A stretch of DNA of 7,815 nt from Acidimicrobiales bacterium (GCA_030749275.1 JASMKJ010000099.1:1-7815); one strand, 5' to 3'. Counted from the stretch's first letter, positions 1 through 7,694 are shown. Notes: generated by a model not told the origin, from the letters alone. Translations and numbers: made by a program.

Positions 1-552
1 CATCCCCACCGCTATCCCCTGGCTTCCATTAACTAGCAGGTTCGGGAAACGGGCTGGCATTACCACCGGTTCTTCACCCGAGCCGTCAAACGTTGGGATG
101 AGGTCGACTGTCTCTTCGTCGATGCTTTCCACCATTCGCATCGCCAACTCCGTCAACCGGCATTCCGTGTATCGGTAGGCAGCGGGAGGGTCGCTTGGCG
201 ACCCAAAATTGCCATGGGGATCTATCAAAGTGTTCGCCAAACTAAACGGCTGGCCCATTCTGACCATGGCCTCGTAGATCGCGTTGTCTCCATGAGGGTG
301 ATAGTTACCAATGACGTCGCCGACGACTGTCGCGCATTTTCTGTGGGGTCGATCCGGCCGAATTCCAGTGGAAAACATCGACCAGAGAATTCGTCGGTGA
401 ACCGGCTTCAAACCATCTCGAGCGTCAGGAAGGGCACGGGCGGTAATAACCGACATCGCATAGTCAAGGAACGACTGTTCCATCTCTTGTTGTATTTCTA
501 TTGGTTGCACGGAGAGGTGCAACTCATCATCCGCAGGTGGTAAATCAGTCAT
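1..552 (-). CDS. gyrA: DNA gyrase subunit A, N-terminal part (partial)
   Basis: Subunit A of the type IIA topoisomerase, which cuts and rejoins DNA while subunit B supplies ATP energy, so that supercoils ahead of forks are removed. The visible 184 residues begin at an ATG 5 nt after the gyrB stop and run off the left edge. They cover the start of the breakage-reunion domain: the [17 protein letters not shown] segment (residues 40-56), the YHPHGD helix-turn-helix motif (84-89) and the catalytic Arg127-Tyr128 in AAYRYTE. No strong Shine-Dalgarno site precedes the ATG, so translation is probably coupled to gyrB. Oddities: the usual Ser83 and Asp87 (E. coli numbering) are Asn90 and Glu94, and the stretches [12 protein letters not shown] and [17 protein letters not shown] resemble ParC more than typical GyrA. 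The diagnostic C-terminal GyrA box lies outside the window, so gyrA is assigned by linkage to gyrB. The type IIA subunit A family itself is certain. Confidence 0.93.
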   Translation of the reverse strand, partial: MTDLPPADDELHLSVQPIEIQQEMEQSFLDYAMSVITARALPDARDGLKPVHRRILWSMFSTGIRPDRPHRKCATVVGDVIGNYHPHGDNAIYEAMVRMGQPFSLANTLIDPHGNFGSPSDPPAAYRYTECRLTELAMRMVESIDEETVDLIPTFDGSGEEPVVMPARFPNLLVNGSQGIAVGM

Positions 553-557
553 TTCTG

Positions 558-2549
<1,992 letters not shown>

Positions 2550-2556
2550 TCATACA

Positions 2557-2576
2557 GCTTCTGAAGCCTTCTGAAG
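2557..2576. repeat. Short tandem repeat, two 10-nt units, downstream of dciA
   Basis: GCTTCTGAAG (2557-2566) is followed immediately by CCTTCTGAAG (2567-2576); the units differ only in the first base. The repeat ends 4 nt beyond the dciA stop. Each unit is nearly self-complementary (CTTC/GAAG), but the loops would be too small for a stable terminator stem and no U-tract follows. No function is assigned. Confidence 0.5.
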
Positions 2577-2580
2577 GAAT

Positions 2581-2907
2581 TTAACTCTCTTGAGAGCCTT
2601 TGACGTGAACTTTGATTCCCTCAAACTGTAGTTTCGGGTCGATTCGGGTCAATTTCTGGAGTAAATCTCGCTCCAAATACTGTATTTCAGTGGCCCATCC
2701 TGGGTGATCAACATCGATGAGAATGCTCCCGTCAACTATCCGTCGGGGCTTGCAGTGTTCGGCGATCACCGCGCCAACTGCCTCCTCCCAGTGCTGGTGG
2801 AGTATGTACATCGCTCCCCCATCACCAAAGTCGCTAATGAGACGTTTCATGACTTCGCGGATAGCACGCGGCTCATGCCAACGCCCTGTTGTTTCATCGT
2901 TACTCAT
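2581..2907 (-). CDS. dciA: DciA / DUF721 family replicative-helicase loader-operator
   Basis: A 108-residue DUF721 protein. DciA is the ancestral partner of replicative helicase DnaB in bacteria lacking DnaC or DnaI, and it helps put the helicase onto origin DNA. The family pattern covers most of the protein: AIREVMKRLISDFG (about 15-28), W40 in HWEEAVGAVIAEHCKPRRIVDG, then ILIDVDHPGWATEIQYLERDLLQKL (62-86) with the conserved Trp71. The chosen ATG at 2907 follows a GAAGG site by 8 nt and overlaps the end of recF by 8 nt, which implies translational coupling. An in-frame start further up (2955) would push the protein deep into recF and is less likely. The position between recF and gyrB is the same as for the mycobacterial homologue, but this protein is compact, with almost no N-terminal extension. 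The family is clear; the helicase-loading role is taken from homologues. Confidence 0.9.
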   Translation of the reverse strand: MSNDETTGRWHEPRAIREVMKRLISDFGDGGAMYILHQHWEEAVGAVIAEHCKPRRIVDGSILIDVDHPGWATEIQYLERDLLQKLTRIDPKLQFEGIKVHVKGSQES

Positions 2908-3979
2908 GGATTTGACCTTCGATGATGTTGAGAGTTTGGGAAGGATCAACTCCATCTGGCACCGTTCCGGTGGCCGATGTCAAGATGATTTGTGCTTCTG
3001 GGAGACATTCAACAAGCAATCGGGCGCGGCTCTCATCAAGTTCGGAGAACACGTCGTCCAAAAGAATTAGGGGTTGATCCCCTGAAGCCTCTTCGATGTA
3101 CAGGTATGTGGCAAGTCGCAGAGCCAATGCCAGGCTCCGCTGCTCTCCTTGCGAAGCGTGGGAGCGGGAGTGAAGTGACTTCAACAGAATTGTTAGGTCG
3201 TCGCGGTGAGGTCCCACGAGTGTCATTCCTCTTCGGACCTCATCATTCTGTGACCTCAGTAACGCCTCAGCAAGACCCTCTGTTCGCCACTCAGCATCGA
3301 GTTGCAACAAAATTGGATCTTTGCGACCAGCGACGTGCTGGTAGTAGTCAGACACCAAGGGCTCGAACTTGGTGATGAAATCCTCGCGACCGTCACCTAT
3401 GAGTTGTGCTGCTTCAACAAGTTGTTCGTTCCAGATGCTTAAGTTCGCCTCGAGGGACGATGTCATCCGCCCTTTCGCTTGTTTCAAGAGGTTGTTTCTT
3501 TGACGCAAAATGTGGTCAAAGTCTGTGCGCACGGCGCGAAATTCGGGGTTCGCAATGGCGATTGTGTCGTCGAGGAGCGCTCGCCGAATGGATGGCGTTC
3601 CTTTGATGAGCTCGAGATCGTCCGGGCTGAAGACCACAGCGCGGACCGTGTCGCCTAGATCTCTGAATCGTTTAACTTTTTGCTTGTTGATTTGAGCTTT
3701 GGATCGTCCTTGTGTTGTGAGTTCTATTTCAACCAACGACAGTCGCCCGTGTTGTTCAACTTCTGCTCGTATGTAGGCGGATGGTTTGCCTGATTTGATG
3801 AGAGCATCAACTTTGGCACCGCGGAATGAGCGCGCCCCGGTGAGCAGGTGGAGGCCTTCAATTAAGTTGGTTTTTCCGTGACCGTTTAACCCAACCACCA
3901 AGGTTGTGTTGTGGTTCAACTCAACGTCAGTTTCGTGGTGGTTGCGAAAGTCAGTGAGCCATAGGCGCTTGATGATCAA
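2900..3979 (-). CDS. recF: DNA replication and repair protein RecF
   Basis: SMC-like ABC ATPase, 359 residues. It binds gapped DNA with RecO and RecR and helps load RecA at stalled forks. Visible motifs: the N-terminal MIIKRLWLTDFRNHHE, Walker A GLNGHGKT (30-37), the signature SQGEQRS (276-282), and Walker B with D-loop ILLDDVFSELD (305-315). The length is typical. The start is a TTG at 3979: the family's usual opening (M-x-I-x-x-L-x-L-x-x-F-R-N) begins exactly there, and there is no ATG or GTG nearby in frame. Only a weak ribosome site precedes it. The start lies 16 nt after the dnaN stop, so low-level translation coupled to dnaN is plausible. The 3' end overlaps dciA by 8 nt. Confidence 0.97.
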   Translation of the reverse strand: MIIKRLWLTDFRNHHETDVELNHNTTLVVGLNGHGKTNLIEGLHLLTGARSFRGAKVDALIKSGKPSAYIRAEVEQHGRLSLVEIELTTQGRSKAQINKQKVKRFRDLGDTVRAVVFSPDDLELIKGTPSIRRALLDDTIAIANPEFRAVRTDFDHILRQRNNLLKQAKGRMTSSLEANLSIWNEQLVEAAQLIGDGREDFITKFEPLVSDYYQHVAGRKDPILLQLDAEWRTEGLAEALLRSQNDEVRRGMTLVGPHRDDLTILLKSLHSRSHASQGEQRSLALALRLATYLYIEEASGDQPLILLDDVFSELDESRARLLVECLPEAQIILTSATGTVPDGVDPSQTLNIIEGQIHE

Positions 3980-3995
3980 TAGCTCAGCAAGCGGT

Positions 3996-5102
3996 TTACG
4001 ACACGCGGACGGGCATCAGTAGATACAAAAAGTCTCCACCTTCACTTGACCGAAGGACGGCGGGTTTCAACGCATCTAACGTCTCAAGAATGACTTCGTC
4101 ACCTGGCGCTGCTTCTAAGCCTTGAATTAGATAGTCGGGGTTGAACGCGACTGTGAGCTCATCACCGTTGTATTGAGCGTCAACTTCTTCGTGTGCCTGC
4201 CCCACGTCTTGGGTGACGGCCATCAATTCTACCGAATCTGACTTTTGTGTGATTCTTAGCGGTGTTGTGTCTCTGGCCATTAACTTGACGCGGCGGACCG
4301 CCTCTAGCAACGGCTCGCGTCCAATGGTCAATTGATTCGGGTAGCTGCTTGGGATCAATTGTCTGTAATTGGGGAACTCACCCTCAATCAGTCGGGTTGT
4401 GACTTGGACCGAGCCGTCATCAATGGACACGTCAAAGCTGACCTCGCGTTCGCCGAGCCGCACCGTTACTTCCTCAGAGTCACCCAACACACGACTGAGT
4501 TCGTCCAAAGCCCTGGATGGAACGAGGACTTTCTGTCCTTCACTCAACACTGTCGCTTCAGGTAAATCCCTCACAGCGAGGCGATATGAGTCCGTGGCGA
4601 CAAGACGAAGCCCTCCATCTTCGGCCGACATCAAGACGCCGGTCAAAATTGGTCGCGCGTCATCACCGCTTGCAGCGCGAACTACCTGTTTTAACCCTGC
4701 TGCGAGATCAGCTGTGGTTACTGTCACTTCATCACCTGACGGGTCAGTGAGTGTTGGGAAGTCGTCGACTGGAAGGGTCCGGACCGAAAATTGTGACCGT
4801 CCTCCGGAAATCTTGGCCTCCTCCCCTGATATCTCAACTTCGACAGCACCAGAATCAAGTGACCGAATAATGTCCACAGCAATTCGTGACGGTAAAACGG
4901 CCTCGCCTGCTTTTTTTACATCTACGGAAACCGAAGCGCGAACTGTGATTTCTAAATCACTTCCAGTCATCGTCAGTGTGTCTTTTTGGGCCTTGAGGTG
5001 GATTCCAGTTAACACCGGCAAAGCACCACCGCGACTGCTCACAGCTCGGCTTGCCGTACCTAATTGTTCGACAAGCGCATCGCGTTCACATCGAAATTTC
5101 AC
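3996..5102 (-). CDS. dnaN: DNA polymerase III beta sliding clamp
   Basis: Ring-forming processivity clamp, 368 residues, the normal length for three clamp domains per monomer. It holds the replicative polymerase and other partners on DNA through a hydrophobic pocket. Recognisable stretches are LPVLTGI in domain 1 (28-34), ATDSYRLA (169-176) lining the partner pocket, EGEFPNYRQLIP (240-251), and the C-terminal LMPVRV (362-367), which forms part of the same pocket. Translation starts at a GTG at 5102 preceded 4 nt upstream by AAGAAGG, a good ribosome site. The site lies at the edge of an AT-rich purine tract in the dnaN-dnaA spacer. dnaN is downstream of dnaA in the same direction, and 229 nt separate them. 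Confidence 0.98.
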   Translation of the reverse strand: MKFRCERDALVEQLGTASRAVSSRGGALPVLTGIHLKAQKDTLTMTGSDLEITVRASVSVDVKKAGEAVLPSRIAVDIIRSLDSGAVEVEISGEEAKISGGRSQFSVRTLPVDDFPTLTDPSGDEVTVTTADLAAGLKQVVRAASGDDARPILTGVLMSAEDGGLRLVATDSYRLAVRDLPEATVLSEGQKVLVPSRALDELSRVLGDSEEVTVRLGEREVSFDVSIDDGSVQVTTRLIEGEFPNYRQLIPSSYPNQLTIGREPLLEAVRRVKLMARDTTPLRITQKSDSVELMAVTQDVGQAHEEVDAQYNGDELTVAFNPDYLIQGLEAAPGDEVILETLDALKPAVLRSSEGGDFLYLLMPVRVS

Positions 5103-5108
5103 GTTGCC

Positions 5109-5143
5109 TTCTTCTTTCTATTTGTTTCTTAAAATTCAATAAT
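5109..5143. other. AT-rich tract, candidate DNA unwinding element
   Basis: 29 of 35 bases are A or T, with long pyrimidine runs on the plus strand and purines on the minus strand. It sits about 20 bp from the exact DnaA box at 5163-5171 and adjoins the dnaN ribosome site. Its composition and position suit the first melted region of an origin, but an AT-rich leader upstream of dnaN would look the same. Confidence 0.45.
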
Positions 5144-5162
5144 GGCAATAGGTCCTGTGGAT

Positions 5163-5171
5163 TGTGGACAA
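5163..5171 (-). promoter_or_regulatory. DnaA box, TTGTCCACA
   Basis: Exact match to the TTGTCCACA box favoured in GC-rich actinobacteria. A weaker box in the same orientation, CAATCCACA at 5156-5164, overlaps it by two bases on the side facing the AT-rich tract, making a tandem pair at 7-bp spacing. Confidence 0.75.
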
Positions 5172-5269
5172 GTACCCATAACCCCTCGTCAGCAATAGTT
5201 TCGTTACCGACACTACTGTCCACCGCTACCCACAGAAGACTCACTCATTGAAATGTGACCCGTCATTTG

Positions 5270-5278
5270 TGTGGATAA
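5270..5278 (-). promoter_or_regulatory. DnaA box, TTATCCACA
   Basis: Exact match to the general bacterial consensus box TTATCCACA on the minus strand. It is in inverted orientation to the box 16 bp away (centre to centre) at 5286-5294. Confidence 0.8.
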
Positions 5279-5285
5279 CCAGAGT

Positions 5286-5294
5286 TTGTCCACT
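5286..5294 (+). promoter_or_regulatory. DnaA box, TTGTCCACT (one mismatch)
   Basis: Differs from TTGTCCACA only at the last base. It faces the perfect box at 5270-5278, so the two form an inverted pair. Confidence 0.6.
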
Positions 5295-5320
5295 TCGTCT
5301 CCACAACGTGATCCAGAACC

Positions 5321-5329
5321 TTATCCACT
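5321..5329 (+). promoter_or_regulatory. DnaA box, TTATCCACT (one mismatch)
   Basis: Differs from TTATCCACA only at the last base. It ends 2 nt from the dnaA stop codon, so it marks the edge of the box cluster. Confidence 0.6.
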
Positions 5330-5331
5330 CC

Positions 5332-6792
5332 CTAGTTGGACTTAATGTCCGAAATCAAAGCGCTGACCTGATCATAAACTTGACGTCTTTCTGCCATCTG
5401 GTTTCCGACTTTTTCAACCGCGTGCATCACTGTTGTGTGGTCTCTGCCTCCAAATTCTCGAGCAATTGCCGGATAGCTAAGGTCGGTTAATTCGCGAACC
5501 ACGTACATGCTGATTTGTCGTGCTTGGACCAGGCTTCGGTGGCGACGTTTACCTTTCAGTTCATCAACGTCATATCCAAACATTGAAGAGGTGGCGTCCA
5601 AAATGACACCCGGGGTGATCGGCCTCGACTCATTGTTGTGCACAATGTCACCGAGGACTCGTTCAGCGAGATCAACCGAAATGGGTTCGTCTGTTAGTGA
5701 CGCGTAAGCGCTCACCCTGATTAACGCCCCTTCAAGTTCCCGAATGTTGTTCGTGATCAATTCGGCTATGAACTCAAGGGCCTCGTCTGGCACTTCACTT
5801 CTCGCAACTTCTGTCTTCTTGCGAAGAATGGCCAATCTGGTTTCGAGGTCTGGTGGTTGAATGTCGGTGATCAAGCCCCACTCGAATCTGCTCCTAAGCC
5901 GATCCTCTAGCGTCGCAATATTTCTCGGAGGGCGATCAGAGGACAGGATGACTTGGCGACCAGCACCGTGAAGTGAATTAAACGTATGGAAGAACTCTTC
6001 CTGCAGACCTTCTTTTCCTTCCATGAATTGGATGTCGTCAATCAACAAGACGTCGATGTCGCGGTACCTGCGTTTGAAGGTGTTGGTGGTTGATGTTCGG
6101 ATGGCTTCGACGAACTCGTTGAGGAAAGTTTCGGTTGAGACGTATCGGGCTGTGTAATTGGGGTAGGTGCTTCGGATGTAGTGGACGATTGCTTGAAGAA
6201 GGTGGGTCTTTCCGAGACCAGCTCCGCCGTGAATAAAGAGAGGGTTGTAGCTGCGGCCCGGCGTTTCCGCGACAGCTAGCGCGGCGGCATGGGCGAACCG
6301 GTTGCTGGTGCCTGTGACGAAAGATTCGAAGGTATACAGAGGCTGAATGGTGTCGGTGTAGGAGTCGGTATGTGCGCTGCTTTGTGTAGTGGTGTTGTTT
6401 GGGGTCCCTAAGCGATCTTGGAGGTCAGGAGCCGCTGGTGACGCCGGTTCGATGTGAGGCTCCTCGATGACTAATGGTGTCTGTTCTAGTTCGGGTTGAA
6501 CTTCGATTTCGATCGCGTTGGTGTTACATCCTGCATCCGCGAGAGCAGCTTCGACCATGGGTAAATATCGATTAAGCACGCGGTCACGAATCACACTGCT
6601 CGGAGCGACCAACACCACACGCTCGGTCGACATTGCGACCATATGAAGGTCTCGAAACGAGGTGAGCCACACAGCCTCCGACACCTGGCTTCTGAGAAGG
6701 CCGCGACATGTCGTCCAAACAGAGTCGGCATTCAAGCCGATAGGCTGCTCTAAGCCGATATTTTCCTGATTATTTAACGTTTCTTCACTCAC
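5332..6792 (-). CDS. dnaA: Chromosomal replication initiator protein DnaA
   Basis: The AAA+ initiator that binds DnaA boxes and melts the origin; 486 residues. Domain I (about 20-87, VWTTCRGLLRSQVSEAVW onward) mediates self-association. Residues about 88-150 are a low-complexity acidic, Thr/Ser/Pro-rich linker (domain II). Domain III has Walker A GGAGLGKT (189-196), Walker B LLIDDIQF (249-256), sensor I ILSSDR (282-287), the arginine finger in SRF (Arg302) and sensor II Arg351 in NIRELEGAL. Domain IV (about 390-486) carries the DNA-binding signature GGRDHTTVMHA (448-458). The start is a GTG at 6792 with GAGG 4 nt upstream. Two DnaA boxes lie 22-50 nt upstream of the start, so autorepression by DnaA is likely. 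All catalytic and DNA-contact motifs are intact. Confidence 0.98.
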   Translation of the reverse strand: MSEETLNNQENIGLEQPIGLNADSVWTTCRGLLRSQVSEAVWLTSFRDLHMVAMSTERVVLVAPSSVIRDRVLNRYLPMVEAALADAGCNTNAIEIEVQPELEQTPLVIEEPHIEPASPAAPDLQDRLGTPNNTTTQSSAHTDSYTDTIQPLYTFESFVTGTSNRFAHAAALAVAETPGRSYNPLFIHGGAGLGKTHLLQAIVHYIRSTYPNYTARYVSTETFLNEFVEAIRTSTTNTFKRRYRDIDVLLIDDIQFMEGKEGLQEEFFHTFNSLHGAGRQVILSSDRPPRNIATLEDRLRSRFEWGLITDIQPPDLETRLAILRKKTEVARSEVPDEALEFIAELITNNIRELEGALIRVSAYASLTDEPISVDLAERVLGDIVHNNESRPITPGVILDATSSMFGYDVDELKGKRRHRSLVQARQISMYVVRELTDLSYPAIAREFGGRDHTTVMHAVEKVGNQMAERRQVYDQVSALISDIKSN

Positions 6793-6813
6793 AAGGCCTC
6801 ACAAGTCGCACCG

Positions 6814-6822
6814 TGTGGAAAA
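6814..6822 (-). promoter_or_regulatory. DnaA box, TTTTCCACA
   Basis: Fits the relaxed consensus TTWTNCACA on the minus strand, 22 nt upstream of the dnaA GTG. With the next box it probably serves autoregulation of dnaA, or a second origin half. Confidence 0.65.
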
Positions 6823-6833
6823 CCTGTGGCTGT

Positions 6834-6842
6834 TGTGTAAAA
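6834..6842 (-). promoter_or_regulatory. DnaA box, TTTTACACA
   Basis: Fits TTWTNCACA on the minus strand and lies in the second unit of the direct repeat upstream of dnaA. Confidence 0.55.
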
Positions 6843-6904
6843 CCTCAAGATCCACTTAATCGCGGGTTGTGGAACCTAGCACTCCGTGGCGAAGAAGAGA
6901 AAAA

Positions 6905-6932
6905 ATACTACTATGAGTGTTAATTTTGTAAC
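6905..6932 (-). promoter_or_regulatory. dnaA: Possible dnaA promoter
   Basis: On the minus strand GTTACA (6927-6932) and TAGTAT (6905-6910) are separated by 16 nt. Each matches four of six bases of TTGACA and TATAAT. Transcription would start near 6898 and give a leader of roughly 105 nt that includes both DnaA boxes, so bound DnaA could block elongation or initiation. The hexamers are weak and other choices are possible in this AT-rich stretch. Confidence 0.35.
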
Positions 6933-7053
6933 TATTACGGCACATTTAGCACGTTCCGCGCGAGAACTGGTGAAAACGCTGAAAAATGTGGAGTTTCAAG
7001 GGTGATGTTTCTGTTTCATTGCATTCCCCTCTAGGCTGAGTTCGTTCTGGTGT

Positions 7054-7065
7054 AGTCATATGACT
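7054..7065. other. 12-nt perfect palindrome AGTCATATGACT
   Basis: A perfect inverted repeat without a spacer in the divergent spacer. A dimeric regulator could use it, but a palindrome of this length is expected once or twice by chance in a window this size, so nothing is claimed beyond the symmetry. Confidence 0.3.
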
Positions 7066-7124
7066 CACCTGGCGAGATTTAAAAACTCTTATTCGACAGT
7101 CCTAAATTGTGAAGTCTCTTTGAG

Positions 7125-7157
7125 GCAATCGTGGACTCTAGGTGCAACCGTGATTGC
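7125..7157 (+). promoter_or_regulatory. Possible RNA hairpin in the rpmH leader
   Basis: GCAATCGTGG (7125-7134) can pair with CCGTGATTGC (7148-7157) as RNA: ten pairs, two of them G-U, around a 13-nt loop. Only a short U run follows, so it does not look like an intrinsic terminator. It would matter only if rpmH transcription starts upstream of it. Confidence 0.35.
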
Positions 7158-7223
7158 TTTGCGGATCACAGGCCTAGCTCCCTCCCCTTCTGGATATTTC
7201 ACCGGACCTTTCCGCCCCTAATC

Positions 7224-7228
7224 GGAGG
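7224..7228 (+). promoter_or_regulatory. Ribosome binding site of rpmH
   Basis: GGAGG, a strong Shine-Dalgarno site, 8 nt before the rpmH ATG. It is the best ribosome site in the window, as expected for a highly expressed ribosomal protein. CCTCC at 7181-7185 in the leader is its exact complement. Confidence 0.85.
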
Positions 7229-7236
7229 CCGAGAAA

Positions 7237-7371
7237 ATGAAACGCACCTTCCAACCCAACACCCGGCGACGTGCCCGTCGACACGGGTTCCGTCATCGGA
7301 TGTCCAACAAGGCTGGGCGATCCATCATCCAAGCGCGTCGAGCCAAGGGCCGACATCGGCTGAGCGCTTGA
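7237..7371 (+). CDS. rpmH: Large ribosomal subunit protein bL34
   Basis: A 44-residue, very basic protein of the 50S subunit, starting [19 protein letters not shown] and continuing through [23 protein letters not shown]. The whole length matches the bL34 family: the KRTFQPN start, the HGFRxRM core and the Arg/Lys-rich end. A strong GGAGG site lies 8 nt upstream. The gene diverges from dnaA and overlaps rnpA by 4 nt, the usual rpmH-rnpA pairing that ties ribosome production to RNase P. It is too short for many gene callers but unmistakable. Confidence 0.97.
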   Translation: MKRTFQPNTRRRARRHGFRHRMSNKAGRSIIQARRAKGRHRLSA

Positions 7372-7694
7372 TTGAAAGTTGTAATCAAAGAACCGATTTC
7401 GCCGAGTTGCAACGAGCTAATCGGTTTTCTGGGCAACTCTTTTGGATGATGTTTTCTCCCGATGCCACTCTTGAATTTCCCCGTGTCGCGTACGCGATCG
7501 GACGTGGGTATGGAAATGCGGTTCGACGCAACCGTATCCGCCGCCAAACCCGTGCGATTCTTCGCCAGAACGCGACCGACTTACCCAGAGGACGGTATTT
7601 GATCGGCACCATGAGGTCGACTCATCAACCAACTTTCACAGAACTCGAGGCAGACATGACCGCTCTCATTTCTAAATTGGACCGGTCAAGATGA
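7368..7694 (+). CDS. rnpA: Ribonuclease P protein component
   Basis: The protein subunit of RNase P, which binds the catalytic RNA and the 5' leader of precursor tRNA; 108 residues from the chosen start. The family core is clear: [13 protein letters not shown] (8-20), PRVAYAIGR (38-46), then the RNA-binding signature [11 protein letters not shown] (49-59), followed by a basic helix. The start is a TTG at 7368 that overlaps the rpmH stop as TTGA, so translation is probably coupled to rpmH. No strong ribosome site is seen. This gives about ten residues before the conserved Asp-Phe, as in most RnpA proteins. The frame also stays open upstream to a GTG at 7131, across all of rpmH, which would add 79 residues; the short form is preferred. 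The stop overlaps yidD by 4 nt. Confidence 0.93.
   Translation: MIESCNQRTDFAELQRANRFSGQLFWMMFSPDATLEFPRVAYAIGRGYGNAVRRNRIRRQTRAILRQNATDLPRGRYLIGTMRSTHQPTFTELEADMTALISKLDRSR

Larger units (their letters stand above)
5103..5331. other. oriC: Candidate replication origin, dnaN-dnaA spacer
   Basis: A non-coding spacer of 229 nt between dnaA and dnaN, the usual place for actinobacterial oriC. It holds two exact DnaA boxes (5163-5171 and 5270-5278), two single-mismatch boxes (5286-5294 and 5321-5329), and weaker matches at 5156-5164, 5216-5224 and 5226-5234. An AT-rich tract lies at 5109-5143. Strong boxes point both ways. All flanking genes point away from this area. The spacer is short compared with the several-hundred-base origins I recall for Streptomyces and mycobacteria, so sequence on the other side of dnaA may contribute. 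No gene or clear terminator is visible here. Confidence 0.75.
6814..6845. repeat. Direct repeat containing two DnaA boxes, 20-bp period
   Basis: TGTGGAAAACCT (6814-6825) recurs as TGTGTAAAACCT (6834-6845) with one difference. The 20-bp period, about two helical turns, puts both boxes on the same face of the DNA, which suits cooperative DnaA binding. Confidence 0.65.
6793..7236. other. Divergent dnaA-rpmH spacer, regulatory region
   Basis: 444 nt without a convincing gene. The dnaA-proximal part has two consensus-type DnaA boxes in a 12-nt direct repeat, a possible dnaA promoter, and an AT-rich stretch near 6898-6932. The middle has a 12-nt palindrome at 7054-7065. The rpmH-proximal part is an RNA leader candidate with a possible hairpin at 7125-7157, a CCTCC at 7181-7185 complementary to the rpmH ribosome site, and that site itself. 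Weaker TGTGG cores lie at 6868-6876 and 6987-6995. I could not pick a confident rpmH promoter. Confidence 0.7.

Noticed and set aside
214..543. Plus-strand open frame opposite gyrA
   Set aside because: The minus strand encodes a clear GyrA N-terminus with its catalytic Tyr, and the opposite frame shows no family features.
2557..2576. Terminator after dciA formed by the CTTCTGAAG repeats
   Set aside because: The possible stems are only 4 bp and no T-run follows in the direction of transcription.
4369..5142. Long open frame of 257 codons on the plus strand opposite dnaN
   Set aside because: It lies wholly antisense to an intact, well-conserved dnaN. Its Ser/Thr/Arg-rich sequence has no recognisable domain, and it is explained by codon bias of dnaN.
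5226..5234. CTACCCACA and CTGTCCACC (5216-5224) as full DnaA boxes
   Set aside because: Each has two mismatches to the consensus. They may be low-affinity sites, but I do not list them as boxes.
7012..7018. TGTTTCA, which matches half of the parS partition site
   Set aside because: The second half of the 16-nt palindrome is absent, and a 7-nt match is expected by chance.
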